A DNA stretch of 64,000 bases from VFMC01 sp050248155 (GCA_050248155.1 JBFWSW010000003.1:62001-126000); one strand, 5' to 3'. Positions 50,201-60,625 are shown, counted from the stretch's first letter. Numbers and translations are program-made. Notes: generated by a model from the letters alone, not told the origin.

Positions 50201-50545
50201 CCCGGCCTCGAGCGGGTGCCGCCGAAGGATGGACAGGCAGAAGGCGTGGATGGTGCCGACCGTCATCTGGTCGATCGAGGGCACGAGAGCTGCAGGCAGC
50301 TTCGATCGGAGCTTGTCGACGAGGTCGCGCGCGGCGCGCTCGGTGAAGGTGATCGCGACCACGCCGGCAGGGTCGGCGTCTGTCTCGAGCACGTGGCGGA
50401 GCCGCGCGATGAGCGTCTCGGTCTTGCCGGCGCCGGCGCCCGCTGCGACTGCGAACGGGTGGGCGAGATCGTCACGCGCCCGGTCGCGCTCGGCCTGGTC
50501 GAGCAGCTCGTCGGCGAAGCTCAGCGTCAGCTGTCCCTCGGTCAC
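47279..50545 (-). CDS. AddA-type helicase-nuclease (UvrD/RecB-like)
   Basis: This 1088-residue protein is the helicase-nuclease subunit of an AddAB/AdnAB-type recombinational repair complex. The UvrD-like motor has Walker A GAGAGKTETL near residue 38, motif II VDEFQDTD and motif III-like AVGDPKQSIYAFREAD. Near the end a PD-(D/E)XK nuclease is visible (GIIDAIW, VVVDFKTDHV). The complex resects double-strand breaks. The GTG start overlaps the AddB-like stop by four bases. The two genes form one operon, with AddB-like first. Confidence 0.9.
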   Translation of the reverse strand: MTEGQLTLSFADELLDQAERDRARDDLAHPFAVAAGAGAGKTETLIARLRHVLETDADPAGVVAITFTERAARDLVDKLRSKLPAALVPSIDQMTVGTIHAFCLSILRRHPLEAGLPPVFSTQDELLAGTGSSERATRVRHRFFEQVAELDDPLLREAIDVLVASNSVYFFDQLVSLVDQQWDRFADAQIPRPVGWRDTAASLAARLTELAGDGSCPPKLREPIGEIAIAMQRFAAAATMAEAREDAPDIRLGSLGGSDGKPFRDDVKALVGQAMAAVHHDALVRVLEVLVPLVLDEARDRYQAGNVSFDDILVLTRRLLTHHPRILDGLRRDISHLCVDEFQDTDAVQYDIVVALTQPSPDGTAGPVLFAVGDPKQSIYAFREADVTLFERLRAQPDITPLQLSTNFRSRPEVLRFVNTAFRTWFGADEGKGQVPFSPLEAHVPDGPSWATTIGGVIDGSADEVGRRQATDIARVVATAVGSWPCRVDDAVRPARHADIAVLVRTRADLVHLEPAFRRAGIPYVVEGGALLYDTREVRDLLRVLMAINDSASAITVVNALRTSVLAVSDLELVAHRRAGGHWNPFVADEQPAGHPAVLQALTWLRGWAASRHRVPAPELIAHVAQQSRSRAASMSDGAHITTWRRLRLVLDEARWWFEQTGGSLGEYLRWIAVRVENDDRSNVTTDETDDDAVHVLTIHAAKGLEFPIVVAAGLGRQRPSGELVRARFADSPGGATVSVKVGKLATLDWDSSGDSLQAELEAARLAYVACTRAQDHVVVCLHRAGGRGRNSAGEMDVHLDESHRTPLELVEPELSPPDAVTELDPHVDHPDPRPIEWTIRSSWSATSLRQRRDEASTAVAEAPLVPDATAPVDDEMVAPAEGGLEPIDGPGASVHAKHARAFAALPDQIGRYGTRIGRAVHGALQVVDLNDPHAGLGELIDRQCTSEAVPDRFRPYVVRLVESVLASEVFARLRRAAEVGTVRREMYVGAEVLGPDSGPIGIYGIIDAIWMEDGRFVVVDFKTDHVLETPEVLVDRYRVQLQAYEQALRAATGRDVAELLLCVALPDGSPAATVSIPGSAQLAHLST

Positions 50546-53500
50546 GACGACTCCTCGCTCGACGACTCCTGGGTCGCGGCGGCCAGCCATTCCGCGAGGC
50601 GCTGGTTCGTCTCGTCGGCGCCGAGCCCGTCGGGCGAGCACACCTCGCAGCCCCAGGTGCCGACCTCACCGGGGACGAACTCGCCCCGCCGGATGTGATC
50701 GGCGATGTCGTCCAGGCGCTCGTGCAGCGCATCGGTCACCTGCGGGGTCAGTTGCAGGCGCACGTCGGGGTTGCGGTCGTGACGCCCCACGAAACGGTAG
50801 GCGGCCTGCTGCACGTCGAAGCCGCGAACCTGCCCGGCCGCCCATCCGTAGAAGGCGAGCTGCAACTTGTCGGTCGCTGCGCCGAGGGGCGTGTCCTGGT
50901 TGATGGTGCTGTACGGGTCGTCCTTCCCCGACTTCAGGTCCATGACCCGGACCGATCCGTCCGGCATGCGGTCGAGCCGGTCGATCGATCCGGCGAAGTG
51001 CACCTCGAGATCGGGGTGCACCGGTGAGTGCCAGATCACCGGCTCGGCCCCGTTGCGGGCGCCGAAGCTGAGCTCGGTGGCGAGCGGAGTCGCGCCGTCC
51101 GCGAGCTCGGCCTCGAGACCGCGCCGCAGCGCGACCATGATCTGCGCCCGTCGCGCCCGCCACATCTGTGGATGACCGAGTCGGTGCTGTTCGAGCCGGG
51201 TGGCGGCTTCGTCGTCGAGGATCTGGCCGGCCCGGTGCAGTACCCGCTCGAGGTCGTTGCGATCGGCGATCCACGGTCGATCGAGTGTGGGGTTGGCCTC
51301 GATGAACTCGTTGAGCAGGCATTCGAAGACGCGGTGGACGAGCGTGCCTTTGTCGCGCGGCTCGACGTCGACGATGTCGGAGGGATCGGTGTCGTCGATC
51401 GGTGCACCGAGCACCCGGGTGACGAAGTACCGGACGCCGCAGTGGATCCAGTCCTCGAACGAGGTGATGCCCGACTGCGCGCGCAGGCCGTCGGCCGTCG
51501 TGCGCGTGAACGGGTCGAGGTCGCCGAGTGGGCCGACGCTGCCGTCGAACTCGGTGGGCTGGGGTTGGCGTCGAGAGGTGATGGCACGGCGCCGGCGATT
51601 GAGGCGCGGCTCGGTTCGGTCGGGGTTGCGGCTGAACCACTCGTCGGCGTCGAGCCAGGGTCGCGCGGCGCCGACGACTTGCGCGGCGTGCGACACGACG
51701 TGCTCGTGTTGCACGCCCTCGGACGGGATGAGCGAGGACGGATACAACGCCCCACCCGAGCGGATGTCCCACCGTGCGTGGGTGACGGTGACGCTGCACG
51801 ATGCACCGTCGAGCGCGGCCAGGAACCCGCGCCGATCTCGTACCGGCCGGTTGGCCGGACCGGTGAGCACGCCCAGCGGCTCGGGACCGAGCGCACGGGT
51901 GAGCACCAGGTCGTCGATGACGCGCCCGGGGAGCAGGCCGTCGTTCGCACCCACGACGAAGACGTGGTCGAACGCGGCGCCCGCCGCGTCGACGAGCTGG
52001 GCGACCGCGACACCTGCACCCTTGCTCTCGGCGCTGATGACCGATTCGTCGAGGAACGCGGTCACGAGGCGAGCCGCGGCACGCGTGCTTCGTACCAAGC
52101 CGAACTCGTCGAGTCGGCCGAGCATGGCGAACACGCCCTCGACCTGTTCGGCCGCGTCGAGCTGCCAGTTCGGCACCCCCTTCCATGCTTGGGCACGCCA
52201 TTCCACCGTGCCGCAGTGCGAGGTGAACCACGCCTCGAGCGCGGTCGACAGCTCGGCCCAGCTTCCGGCAGCCCGCACGGCCTCGCGGTGCCGTCGCTGC
52301 AGCCCGACGAACCCGGCGAGCCCTCGGTGGCGCCGCTCGTCGGTGCTGTCGGGTTCGAACACGAGCTGTTCGAACGCCGGCCAGTCGCGCTCGGCGACGA
52401 CGCCCCAGTGGCGCGCGAGGCGGTTCCACTGGTCGGCACTGCGGCGCCGGGTGCGAGGCGTGCCGTCCGCGTCGGTGTCGTGACCGAACGGTGCCACGCG
52501 TGCGAGCTCGACGATCGTGCGCCGGTCGAGGCCCTCGGTGGCGAGGGTGAGCAGCAGTCGCAGCACCTGCCCGGCGATCGAGCCCCTGAGGGCCGGGCTC
52601 ACCTGACCGCGCGCCGCGATCTCTGCGCCGGAGAGCACTGCCGAGAGTGCCGTGCGGTGCGGCCCAGAGGGCGGATACAACACTGCGATCCGGTCGGCGA
52701 CGACGCCTGCGTCGAGCAGCCCGACGATGCGGCGCGCCACCTCGCGCACCTCCTCGTCGTGATCGGGGCACGAGACGACCGCCGGGACGACCGTGGTGCG
52801 GGCCGGTGGATGCGCATCGACCACGACGGGTCGGCCGATGATGCGTGACACGTGCGGAGCCACGGAGAGATCGTGGTCGCGGCTGCTCGTAGCGACCACG
52901 ACGGTGCGAGCCGCGCGATGGGCCAACGCCCGGAGGAAGTCGACGTGAGCCGGGTTGAACTGCTGCGTCACGACGAGGACGAGCGGGTCGCCGCCGACAT
53001 CACGATCGTCCGCAGCGTCCGACAGCAGCCCGGTCGCCGTGCGGATGATCTCGGCCGGATCGACGAACCCTCCGTCGAGCAGCGCTCGGCGCACGTCGGC
53101 GACGACGGCGCACACCGCAGCGGCGCTGGCCCGGCTACCGGCGAGCTCGTGCAGGGCGTGGCGGTGATCGACATCGAGGGTGAACACACCGTCGAGGGCA
53201 GTGACCGCGCGAACGATCGCGTCGTGCGTCGCTGGATGTTCGGCACAGGATGCGAAGAGCGCGGGTCGCGTCCGCTCGTCGGCGAGCACCTGCTGCACCG
53301 CAGCGAGCACCGCCACCGGCGGAGCGGGACGGCGGTCACCGAGCACGGACGACGCGAGCTCTGTCGCCAATCGGAGCGTGCCCCCGATCTCGGCGCCACA
53401 GGTGCCGCCGAACCTCGGGAGCGCCCGCCGCAGACCGTCGACGGTGGCGCTGTCGGGAGCGACGACTCGGACGAGCCGGAGCGGATCGCCCGCCTGCAGC

Positions 53501-53583
53501 TCGCGGATCGCATCCCCGACCGCGCGCACCATCGACCCACCCGGAGTGGTGACGCGCACCTCGATGTCTGCCGGGGAGCCCAC
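50542..53583 (-). CDS. AddB-type nuclease with inactive motor
   Basis: This 1013-residue partner of the AddA-type protein has a UvrD-like N-terminal half with no Walker A motif (no GKT/S), so it should not hydrolyse ATP. Its C-terminal half has a PD-(D/E)XK nuclease (GSIDRLDR, VRVMDLKSGK). Three cysteines near it (IHCGVRYF and WGCEVCSPD) could hold an iron-sulfur cluster, which would be short by one of the AddB four. The GTG start has TAGGTT 6 nt upstream on the reverse strand. It is the first gene of the addBA operon. Confidence 0.87.
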   Translation of the reverse strand: MGSPADIEVRVTTPGGSMVRAVGDAIRELQAGDPLRLVRVVAPDSATVDGLRRALPRFGGTCGAEIGGTLRLATELASSVLGDRRPAPPVAVLAAVQQVLADERTRPALFASCAEHPATHDAIVRAVTALDGVFTLDVDHRHALHELAGSRASAAAVCAVVADVRRALLDGGFVDPAEIIRTATGLLSDAADDRDVGGDPLVLVVTQQFNPAHVDFLRALAHRAARTVVVATSSRDHDLSVAPHVSRIIGRPVVVDAHPPARTTVVPAVVSCPDHDEEVREVARRIVGLLDAGVVADRIAVLYPPSGPHRTALSAVLSGAEIAARGQVSPALRGSIAGQVLRLLLTLATEGLDRRTIVELARVAPFGHDTDADGTPRTRRRSADQWNRLARHWGVVAERDWPAFEQLVFEPDSTDERRHRGLAGFVGLQRRHREAVRAAGSWAELSTALEAWFTSHCGTVEWRAQAWKGVPNWQLDAAEQVEGVFAMLGRLDEFGLVRSTRAAARLVTAFLDESVISAESKGAGVAVAQLVDAAGAAFDHVFVVGANDGLLPGRVIDDLVLTRALGPEPLGVLTGPANRPVRDRRGFLAALDGASCSVTVTHARWDIRSGGALYPSSLIPSEGVQHEHVVSHAAQVVGAARPWLDADEWFSRNPDRTEPRLNRRRRAITSRRQPQPTEFDGSVGPLGDLDPFTRTTADGLRAQSGITSFEDWIHCGVRYFVTRVLGAPIDDTDPSDIVDVEPRDKGTLVHRVFECLLNEFIEANPTLDRPWIADRNDLERVLHRAGQILDDEAATRLEQHRLGHPQMWRARRAQIMVALRRGLEAELADGATPLATELSFGARNGAEPVIWHSPVHPDLEVHFAGSIDRLDRMPDGSVRVMDLKSGKDDPYSTINQDTPLGAATDKLQLAFYGWAAGQVRGFDVQQAAYRFVGRHDRNPDVRLQLTPQVTDALHERLDDIADHIRRGEFVPGEVGTWGCEVCSPDGLGADETNQRLAEWLAAATQESSSEESS

Positions 53584-53589
53584 GAACCG

Positions 53590-53595
53590 AACCTA
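53590..53595 (-). promoter_or_regulatory. leaderless -10 box (TAGGTT) of addBA operon
   Basis: On the reverse strand TAGGTT lies 6 nt before the GTG at 53583. Confidence 0.5.
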
Positions 53596-53700
53596 CCGCG
53601 GGGGTGTGGCGTGGCCCGGCGGAGGGGTCGGCACGGCCGCTGCCGCCCGGTTGGTAGTTTCGGCTCGGTCCGAGGGGTGACCGAAGAGGGGGAGCAGCAG

Positions 53701-55209
53701 ATGCTGGACCGGATCGTGCACGACGCAGCGGCGAGGTACGGCGACAAGGTCGCGCTGATCACGGCCGGCCGGGTGCTGACGTACCGTGAGCTCGACGACC
53801 TGGCCACCGCGTTCGCTCGTGCCCTGCAGCGGCAGGGCACTGCCGAGGGCGACCGCGTGTCCATCTACTCGCAGAACCGTTGGGAGTGGGTGGTCGCCTA
53901 CCACGGCATCCTCAAGGCGGGCGCGGTCGTGAACCCGATCAACGTGATGCTCACGGCCGAAGAGGTCGCGTTCGTGCTGAACAACTGCGGCGCTCGTGCC
54001 GTGATCACGTCCGGCGACAAGGCCGACGCGATCCTCGGACTTGCTCCTGGCGTGCCCGCGCTGTCCCACGTCATCGACTTCGACGGTGTCGCCGACGGCG
54101 CAACGCCCTTTGCCGACTGCCTCGTGGACCGAACGACATCGCTCGCTGTCGGTGAGCCCAAGCCGACCGCGCTCTCGACCATCGGCTACACGTCGGGCAC
54201 GACCGGCCACCCCAAGGGCGCGATGCAATCGCACCTGGCCGTGTACCTCAACTGCGCGTTGACGGCCACCATGCACGTGCGCACGTCGAACGACGTCGTC
54301 GTGACTGCGCTCCCGGCACCGCACGTGTACGGCAACGTCGTGATCAACAGCACCTTCATGAGCGGCGGCACGGTCGTGCTGATGGAGCGCTTCGACGCCC
54401 ACGCGGCCCTGGGTCTGATCGCCGAGCACCGCGCCACGATGTTCGAGGGCGTCCCGACGATGTACGCGATGATGCTGGCCGATCCAGGGCTGGAGGATGC
54501 TGATCTGAGCAGCCTCACCCGGTGCACCGTGGGGGGACAGACCATCTCGACCTCGGTGATCGACGCCTGGGAAGCACGGTCCGGCGCGCCGCTCATCGAG
54601 CTGTGGGGGATGACCGAGTTGGCCGGGCTCGGCACGACCCACGCGCTCTACGCACCGAACGTCCACGGCTCGATCGGCGTCGCCCTGCCCGGTGTCGAAG
54701 TTCGCGTCGGGAACTTCGACGACCCGTCGGCGACGATGCCACCCGGTGAGCCCGGCGAGCTGATGGTGCGCGGACCGATCGTCATGCTGGGCTACTACGG
54801 CAACGAGGCGGCGACGCGAGCGACGGTCGAGGACGACGGCTGGCTGCACACGGGCGACGTCGCGGTGTCGGACGAGTTCGGTCGCTTCTTCATCGTCGAC
54901 CGTCGCAAGGACATGATCATCACGGCGGGTTACAACGTCTACCCGGCCGAGATCGAGCGGGTCGTCGCCGCCCATCCAGCGGTCGCGATGGTCGCGGTCG
55001 GTGCCGAGACCGACGCCGTCAAGGGCGAGCTGGCGCGTGCGTACGTGGTGCTGCGCGCGGGCAGCACGGCGACGGAGTCCGAGATCGTCGACTTCTGCCG
55101 CCCGCACCTGGCGTCGTACAAGTTGCCCCGATCGGTGCGCTTCGTCGCTGATCTGCCGAAGACCTCGACGGGCAAGATCATGCGTCGCGCGCTGCGAGAC
55201 CTCGACTGA
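53701..55209 (+). CDS. acyl-CoA synthetase / fatty-acid-CoA ligase-like
   Basis: This 502-residue ANL-superfamily enzyme activates a fatty or other carboxylic acid to an acyl-CoA through acyl-AMP. The phosphate loop is YTSGTTGHPKG, the adenine/A5 motif WGMTELAG, the hinge-like GWLHTGDVAV, and the A10 lysine region LPKTSTGKIMRR. The substrate is not clear. The ATG has GGGGGAG 6 nt upstream. A GTG 24 bases earlier is in frame but lies in a poorer context. It is divergent from addBA, with 117 bases between starts. Confidence 0.9.
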   Translation: MLDRIVHDAAARYGDKVALITAGRVLTYRELDDLATAFARALQRQGTAEGDRVSIYSQNRWEWVVAYHGILKAGAVVNPINVMLTAEEVAFVLNNCGARAVITSGDKADAILGLAPGVPALSHVIDFDGVADGATPFADCLVDRTTSLAVGEPKPTALSTIGYTSGTTGHPKGAMQSHLAVYLNCALTATMHVRTSNDVVVTALPAPHVYGNVVINSTFMSGGTVVLMERFDAHAALGLIAEHRATMFEGVPTMYAMMLADPGLEDADLSSLTRCTVGGQTISTSVIDAWEARSGAPLIELWGMTELAGLGTTHALYAPNVHGSIGVALPGVEVRVGNFDDPSATMPPGEPGELMVRGPIVMLGYYGNEAATRATVEDDGWLHTGDVAVSDEFGRFFIVDRRKDMIITAGYNVYPAEIERVVAAHPAVAMVAVGAETDAVKGELARAYVVLRAGSTATESEIVDFCRPHLASYKLPRSVRFVADLPKTSTGKIMRRALRDLD

Positions 55210-55218
55210 TCCGTCAGC

Positions 55219-56283
55219 TCAGAGGGACGGCAGCTCGAGCAGGAGGGATTGCAGCAGCAGCGTCTCGTTGGGATTGCGCTCCAGCGATTCGAGGGCCTCG
55301 TGAATGCGCGAGACGGCTCGAGCCGCGGCATCGGGACGTGCGGCCGAGCCCTGCGCCAGCGCGTCTCGATAGGCGGCGGCCATGGCACCGAGCCCGCTGC
55401 GCAGCTCGTCGGTGCGGTATCGACGCACTTCGCGCTTGTGCCGATCGTCCAAGGTCTTGCGGCCGCTGCCACGCTCGCCCGCTGCGGCGACGCGCGCTTC
55501 GAGGGCGGCGAGCTCTGCTGCGTGGACGGGGCCGAGCGACGCCGCTGCCTGGTCCGCCAGGGCGGTGATCTCGGCGACGAGGTCGACGACCGTGAAGCCC
55601 GTTCCGTCGAGCCGCGACGGGATGGAGGTGAACGCGGCGCGCCGCGCCGCGAGACCCGTGTCGCTGACGAGCACACGAGCGCGGTCGAGGTTGCCGGCGG
55701 CTGACGCTGCTGCTGCGGCGGACGGCTCGGGGTCGTGTCCCTCGGCGACGAGTGCGTCGCGTATGGCGGCCTCCTCGATCGGGGCGAACTCGATGCGGAC
55801 GCAGCGCGAGGCGATGGTGACCAGCTCGGCGTCGACCTGATCGGCGAGCACGATGAACACCGTGCTCTCGGGTGGCTCCTCGAGCGTCTTCAGCAGCCGG
55901 GCGGCGCCCCGCGCGTCGAGCAGGTGGAACTCGTCGAGGATGAGCACCTTGCGTGCGCCCTCGATGGGCGCGAGCGCGGCGGTGCGCACGATGTCGTCGA
56001 TCTGCTCGGCCGAGATCGCGGCACCCACCCGACGGATCTCGCGCACATCCGGGTGCTCGCCGGCGAGGGCGAGCCGGGCGGCCCGGTCCGTCGGGTCATC
56101 GCGCCCCGCGAGCAGCAGTGCGGCGAAGGCACGGGCCGCCGCGTCCTTCGTGGACCCGGGCGGGCCGACGAACAGGTAGGCGTGCACGGGCTCGCGGGCT
56201 CCTGCCCGGAGCCGTTCGACGGCCCGGCGCTGGCCGACGACGGCGTCCCAGACGCTGGTCGGCGGGGTCACTTTGTCGGTCAC
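55219..56283 (-). CDS. holB: DNA polymerase III delta-prime subunit
   Basis: HolB is a clamp-loader subunit that helps open the sliding clamp. The 354-residue protein has the AAA+ N-terminal fold with a degenerate P-loop (GPPGSTKDAAA), VLILDEFHLLD and SRCVRIEF. The usual zinc-binding cysteines between the P-loop and GEHPDV are absent, so the zinc module is lost. The last third (about 230-354) is an actinobacterial-type collar. The GTG start overlaps the tmk stop by four bases. Confidence 0.88.
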   Translation of the reverse strand: MTDKVTPPTSVWDAVVGQRRAVERLRAGAREPVHAYLFVGPPGSTKDAAARAFAALLLAGRDDPTDRAARLALAGEHPDVREIRRVGAAISAEQIDDIVRTAALAPIEGARKVLILDEFHLLDARGAARLLKTLEEPPESTVFIVLADQVDAELVTIASRCVRIEFAPIEEAAIRDALVAEGHDPEPSAAAAASAAGNLDRARVLVSDTGLAARRAAFTSIPSRLDGTGFTVVDLVAEITALADQAAASLGPVHAAELAALEARVAAAGERGSGRKTLDDRHKREVRRYRTDELRSGLGAMAAAYRDALAQGSAARPDAAARAVSRIHEALESLERNPNETLLLQSLLLELPSL

Positions 56284-56891
56284 GTCCCCAACCGTTCGCG
56301 GACGGCGCCCCGGACCAGGCCGGCGACCTCGTCGGCGCTGCCCGAGCCGTCGATCACGGACCACCGGGCCGGGTCGTCGGTCGCCATCTGCGCGAACCCG
56401 GCGCGCACCCGCTCGTGGAACGCGGCGTCCTCACGCTCGAAGCGGTCGAGCTCGCGTCCGTGCATGCGTTGCTCGAGGGTGGTGAGGGGGACGTCGAGGA
56501 AGATCGCGAGGTGGGGCCAGCACTGGTCGATGGCCCACCCGTTGATGTGGCGGAGCTCGTCGAGGGGCAGCTGCCGGCCGTAGCCCTGGTAGGCCAGCGT
56601 CGACAGCACGCTGCGGTCGCTGACCACATGGCGCCCCGACGCCAGCGACGGAGCGACCACCTGCTCGATGTGCTGCGCGCGGTCGGCAGCCGTGAGCAGG
56701 GCCTCGGCCCGGTGCGAGAGGCCGGTCGTCGCGGTGTCGTGGAGGATGGCGCGGATGCGTCGACCGATCTCGGTGCCCCCTGTCTCGCGGGTGAGCACGG
56801 CGTCGAGGGCTGCGGCGAGTCGTGCCGCCTGCGTGCTCTTGCCGCACCCCTCGGCGCCCTCGAGGGCGATGTAGAAGGGCCCGCTCGGCAT
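56280..56891 (-). CDS. tmk: thymidylate kinase
   Basis: Tmk phosphorylates dTMP to dTDP. The 203-residue protein has the P-loop EGAEGCGKST near residue 12, the DR motif (DRSVLSTLAYQGYGR) and a LID region. It is first in the tmk-holB operon, as in many actinobacteria. The ATG at 56891 has TATGGT 8 nt upstream on the reverse strand, suggesting a leaderless message. Confidence 0.93.
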   Translation of the reverse strand: MPSGPFYIALEGAEGCGKSTQAARLAAALDAVLTRETGGTEIGRRIRAILHDTATTGLSHRAEALLTAADRAQHIEQVVAPSLASGRHVVSDRSVLSTLAYQGYGRQLPLDELRHINGWAIDQCWPHLAIFLDVPLTTLEQRMHGRELDRFEREDAAFHERVRAGFAQMATDDPARWSVIDGSGSADEVAGLVRGAVRERLGT

Positions 56892-56899
56892 CGCTCGGC

Positions 56900-56905
56900 A
56901 CCATA
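56900..56905 (-). promoter_or_regulatory. leaderless -10 box (TATGGT) of tmk-holB
   Basis: On the reverse strand TATGGT lies 8 nt before the ATG at 56891. Confidence 0.5.
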
Positions 56906-56949
56906 TCTGCCCAGTCAGCTGCCCGGGATCGACCCGCTCGGAATCTCGC

Positions 56950-56978
56950 TCGACCGGATCAGACCGACACGCTACTCT
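56950..56978 (+). promoter_or_regulatory. promoter of EamA-family gene
   Basis: TCGACC (56950-56955), a 17-nt spacer and TACTCT (56973-56978) form a sigma-A-like promoter. A ~37-nt, AT-richer leader with GAGAAG follows. Confidence 0.45.
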
Positions 56979-57021
56979 CTATGTGAGACATCAATCTTGA
57001 ATAGTGAGAAGACGACCGTCC

Positions 57022-57894
57022 ATGTGGATCCCCATCACCGTTGCCGCCGCCGTCTTCCAGACGGCGCGCACCGCGGTCCAGCAGCGCCTCCGGTCGCTGC
57101 TGTCGGTGAGCGGCGCCGGCTTCGTCCGGTATCTCTACGGCGCGCCGCTCGCCATCGGCGCGGTGCTGGTGATCGGGGTGCGGTCAGGCCTCCCCTCTCC
57201 GCCTGATCGATTCTGGCCGATCATCGCCGCTGGCGGACTCGCCCAGATCTTGGGGACGGTGTTCATGATCCGCGCCTTCGACGCGCGGAACTACGCCCTC
57301 GGCACCGTGTACACCAAGACCGAGGTCGTCCAGGTGGCCGTGTTCTCCCTGGTCTTCCTCGGCGAGCCGTTGCAGCCGGCCGGGTGGGCGGCGACAGCCC
57401 TCTGCTTCGCCGGCGTGGTCGTCCTCGCAGGCGGGCGCGACGTCTGGCGGTTCACCGACCGCGCGGCAGGGTTCGGTCTCGTCGCCGGCGCGTGCTTCGC
57501 CCTGGCATCGGTCGCGATACGTGCCGCGTCCCGGTCGTTCCCCGACGGCTCGGTGGTGGTGCGCGCGCTCGTCACCCTTGCCGTGATGAACGCGATGCAG
57601 GTCGTCATGCACGGTGGTTACCTGGTGGCCCGCGAGCGCGAGCAGGCCCGGCTGGCGATCGTCCACTGGCGCTCGAGTGTGATCGTCGGGGTGCTCAGCG
57701 TGTTCGGCTCGGCGTGCTGGGCGCTGGCGTTCACGCTGCAGAACGCCGCGAAGGTGCGCACCTTCGGGCAGATCGAGCTGCTGATCACCTTTGCCGTGGC
57801 CCATGTCTGGCTCGGTGAGCGCCACGAGCGTCGTGAGCTGATGGCGAGCGCGCTGGTCCTCTCCGGCGTCGTCGGCGTGATGGTCGCGGGCTGA
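57022..57894 (+). CDS. EamA/DMT-family transporter
   Basis: This 290-residue protein has ten hydrophobic segments in two five-helix halves, as expected for drug/metabolite transporters (e.g. VYTKTEVVQVAVFSLVFLGEPL in the first half and TFAVAHVWLGERHERREL in the second). Its substrate is unknown. I chose the ATG at 57022, preceded by a promoter and leader; a GTG at 57004 is in frame. The gene stands alone between tmk and otsA. Confidence 0.85.
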   Translation: MWIPITVAAAVFQTARTAVQQRLRSLLSVSGAGFVRYLYGAPLAIGAVLVIGVRSGLPSPPDRFWPIIAAGGLAQILGTVFMIRAFDARNYALGTVYTKTEVVQVAVFSLVFLGEPLQPAGWAATALCFAGVVVLAGGRDVWRFTDRAAGFGLVAGACFALASVAIRAASRSFPDGSVVVRALVTLAVMNAMQVVMHGGYLVAREREQARLAIVHWRSSVIVGVLSVFGSACWALAFTLQNAAKVRTFGQIELLITFAVAHVWLGERHERRELMASALVLSGVVGVMVAG

Positions 57895-57966
57895 CGAGCG
57901 CCACCTGGCACACCGAAGCGGGCAAACAGAAGGTGTCGGGGTGGCGCGAGCGGGTACTCAGGTGGC

Positions 57967-59480
<1,514 letters not shown>

Positions 59481-59484
<4 letters not shown>

Positions 59485-60275
59485 CCGACGGCGTGGCAGA
59501 CGATCTGCGGTACGACGAGCCGAGTGCGCTGGCCGAGCTGGTGGCGTCGCTGCCGGCGCCGCTCCTCCTGTGCACCGACATCGACGGCACGCTCTCGGGC
59601 ATCACCGCGGTGCCGGGTGAGGCGCGGCTCACCACCGGTGCACGCGAGGCGTTGCGCGCCCTCGTCAACGCAGGCATCGACGTGGCTGCGGTGTCCGGCC
59701 GAACACTCGCCGAGCTCGTGCGCCAGTTCGAGCTGCCGCGCACGATGCACCTCATCGGATCACACGGCGTCGAGTTCGAGCACAACCCTCCGCGCACCGA
59801 GGAGGAGGGTGAGCTGCTCGAGCGGGTGGACGCGCTGCTCGGCGAGATCGCCGAGCGGCACGACGGCGCGGTGCTGGAACGGAAGCCGTTCGGATCGGCG
59901 CTCCACGTACGCCGATGTGACGAGGAAGTGGGCGCGGCGGCGCTCGCCGAGGCCGGGACGGCGATCGAGGGAGTCGAGGGCGTTCGCATCCTTCCCGGCC
60001 ACCGGGTCTTCGAGGTGGTCGTCCGTGCGGTCACCAAGGTCGACGCCGTCGCCGAGCTCCGGCGCCGGCTCGACCCGGCGTCGATGGTCTTCCTCGGTGA
60101 CGATCACTCCGACGAGCTGGTCTTTGTCTCCTTCGCCGAGGCCGCGTCCCCCGAGCGCCGCAACCTGATGGGCGTGAAGATCGGCGCCGGCCCGTCGGTC
60201 GCCGGTCACCGCCTGCGGTCTCCCGAGGACACGGTCGCGTTCCTGGAAGCGCTGGTGAAGCTGCTCGCCGACTGA
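59481..60275 (+). CDS. otsB: trehalose-6-phosphate phosphatase
   Basis: OtsB removes the phosphate to give trehalose. The 264-residue HAD-family enzyme has the motif I DXDGT (TDIDGTLS) and the motif II SGRT; motif IV GDDHSDE follows. The ATG overlaps the otsA stop by four bases, and the otsA-otsB order is standard. It is shorter than fused plant or E. coli forms, but complete for bacteria. Confidence 0.92.
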
Positions 60276-60298
60276 GTCGACGAGCTCCGAACGCCAGG

Positions 60299-60625
60299 TC
60301 AGGTCGGCTGTGATCGCCGCTGCACGTCCGGGTGCTCGTCGATGGCGCCGTCCGGCAGGCCTTCGGCGAGGTACGCCGCTCGGCTGACCATGTTCGATGC
60401 TGCGGGCGACGCGAGCAGGTGGAGGATCGCGGCGAGGACGATCGACGTGAGGTCGTACAGGTCGTTGAGGTTGGCCGCGGCGCCGCCGAGGAGCAGCAGC
60501 AGGCCGAGGGTCGACGCCTTGGCGAGCGCGTGGAGTCGTGCAAGGACATCGGGCAGGCGGACGATGCCGATGGCCGAGACGAGGACGAACAGCGCGCCGA
60601 GGAGTGCGAGGAGCTCTCCGATCAC
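60299..60625 (-). CDS. mrpG: Mrp Na+/H+ antiporter subunit G
   Basis: This 108-residue protein has three membrane helices in the MrpG/PhaG pattern (ALLGALFVLVSAIGIVRLPD, ARLHALAKASTLGLLLLL). The subunit is needed for the multi-subunit Na+/H+ antiporter but its own role is not defined. The GTG overlaps the mrpF stop by four bases (GTGA). It ends the operon. The last ~25 residues are hydrophilic and cytoplasmic. Confidence 0.9.
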   Translation of the reverse strand: MIGELLALLGALFVLVSAIGIVRLPDVLARLHALAKASTLGLLLLLGGAAANLNDLYDLTSIVLAAILHLLASPAASNMVSRAAYLAEGLPDGAIDEHPDVQRRSQPT

